From Eubacterium sp. (GTDB lineage: Bacteria; Bacillota; Clostridia; Lachnospirales; Lachnospiraceae), in contig JAFRHL010000028.1 in NCBI GenBank assembly GCA_017433295.1, forward strand, positions 1-32,572: 32,572 bases of DNA, written 5' to 3'. The stretch's first letter is position 1; every line of letters starts with the position of its first letter. This document shows positions 32,254 to 32,572 of the stretch, piece by piece. Under the pieces are notes generated by a model. The model was given only the letters and a program-made list of their open reading frames with translations. It was not told the origin of the DNA and searched no databases. The translations under genes and the position numbers were made by a program.

Positions 32254-32572
32254 GTGGTTGCAGGAATCATTATTCTGTTAACAGTCTTATCTGTAGTCGG
32301 ATGTATCAAGGTTAAGAACCCGACAGCAAAGCTTCTCCTTGGAATGAATACCATAATATTACTGGTGCTCCTGTTATTGATAGGAAGCTATGTCTACGTC
32401 ACGAAGTATAAGATTACTGATATAGACTCTTCTGTTTCACCAGATGGAAAGTATGAGGTATTATTCCAGAGCGTCGGGGACCCGGACTGGCCCTTTGGGC
32501 ATTCCCATGCAAGGATTACCTTGAGACAGGATGATAAAACCATAGAACAATTTAAGCTTGCTGTTGCTAATG
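32254..32572 (+). CDS. Membrane-anchored protein of unknown function, partial
   Basis: The frame opens with GTG at 32254, 3 bases after an in-frame TGA and about nine bases after AAGGA. It runs off the window edge at codon 106. It encodes two hydrophobic stretches (IIILLTVLSVVG and TIILLVLLLLIGSYVYV), then an extracytoplasmic domain starting SSVSPDGKYEVLFQSVGDPDWPFGHSHARITLRQ. The SPDGKYEV type of opening is common in small Firmicutes envelope proteins of unknown function. The C-terminus is not in the window. Confidence 0.6.
   Translation, partial: MVAGIIILLTVLSVVGCIKVKNPTAKLLLGMNTIILLVLLLLIGSYVYVTKYKITDIDSSVSPDGKYEVLFQSVGDPDWPFGHSHARITLRQDDKTIEQFKLAVAN

Noticed and set aside
1-32572. CRISPR arrays, rRNA and tRNA genes.
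   Set aside because: No regularly spaced direct repeats, no rRNA-like conserved blocks and no convincing cloverleaf were seen while reading the intergenic regions; a covariance-model search was not possible.

Overview
The window looks like chromosomal DNA of a gut-type clostridium, most likely Lachnospiraceae. Evidence is the gene content (clostridial LigA, E111-type MetA, AgcS symporter, LytTR/GHKL signalling, YjdF, c-di-GMP proteins with Lachnospiraceae-style PAS linkers), strong AGGAGG ribosome binding sites and consensus sigma-A promoters. Family names are from recognition of the translated sequence, not from a search. No rRNA, tRNA, CRISPR array or replication origin was seen.

Layout. 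(1) 1-470 holds a decayed large serine recombinase and a partial copy of a palindromic repeat. (2) 471-8187 (minus strand) is a two-gene signalling operon. Its first gene is a 1454-residue fusion of an amino-acid permease (APC family) to GGDEF, receiver, degenerate GGDEF, EAL and a C-terminal PAS-like region. Its second gene is a hybrid histidine kinase with two extracytoplasmic amino-acid-binding-type domains and two receivers. (3) 8423-9388 holds two decayed c-di-GMP genes. (4) 9549-13425 has an unknown membrane protein, then a LytTR response regulator, a short GHKL kinase and a polytopic GHKL homologue that has lost its catalytic residues (a pseudokinase).

(5) 13581-15773 is uracil salvage (uraA, upp). 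(6) 15853-17661 (minus) is a nucleotide-sugar/alditol pair: an SDR epimerase/dehydratase and an IspD/TarI-type cytidylyltransferase. (7) 17936-23936 is housekeeping: an AgcS symporter, a YbaK-type deacylase, a triple-S1 RNA-binding protein, rluF and ligA. Three further copies of the palindromic repeat lie in the intergenic spaces of this block. (8) 23957-26267 has a secreted tyrosine phosphatase and metA.

(9) 26512-29676 is a gene graveyard: short stubs, many with an intact start and ribosome binding site, joined by deletions. It includes one 293-codon open frame stitched from DUF1330, MFS and radical-SAM pieces. A TetR gene in it is intact. (10) 29694 to the end has yjdF, a small frame, an Ntn-type amidohydrolase whose truncated paralogue lies 2.4 kb upstream, a lipoprotein, and a membrane protein cut by the window edge.

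The most notable items are the transporter-c-di-GMP fusion with its partner kinase, and the split active-kinase/pseudokinase locus. In the first, amino-acid sensing (kinase), amino-acid transport and c-di-GMP turnover are encoded side by side. In the second, the likely sensor has no catalytic residues and the likely catalyst has no sensor domain.
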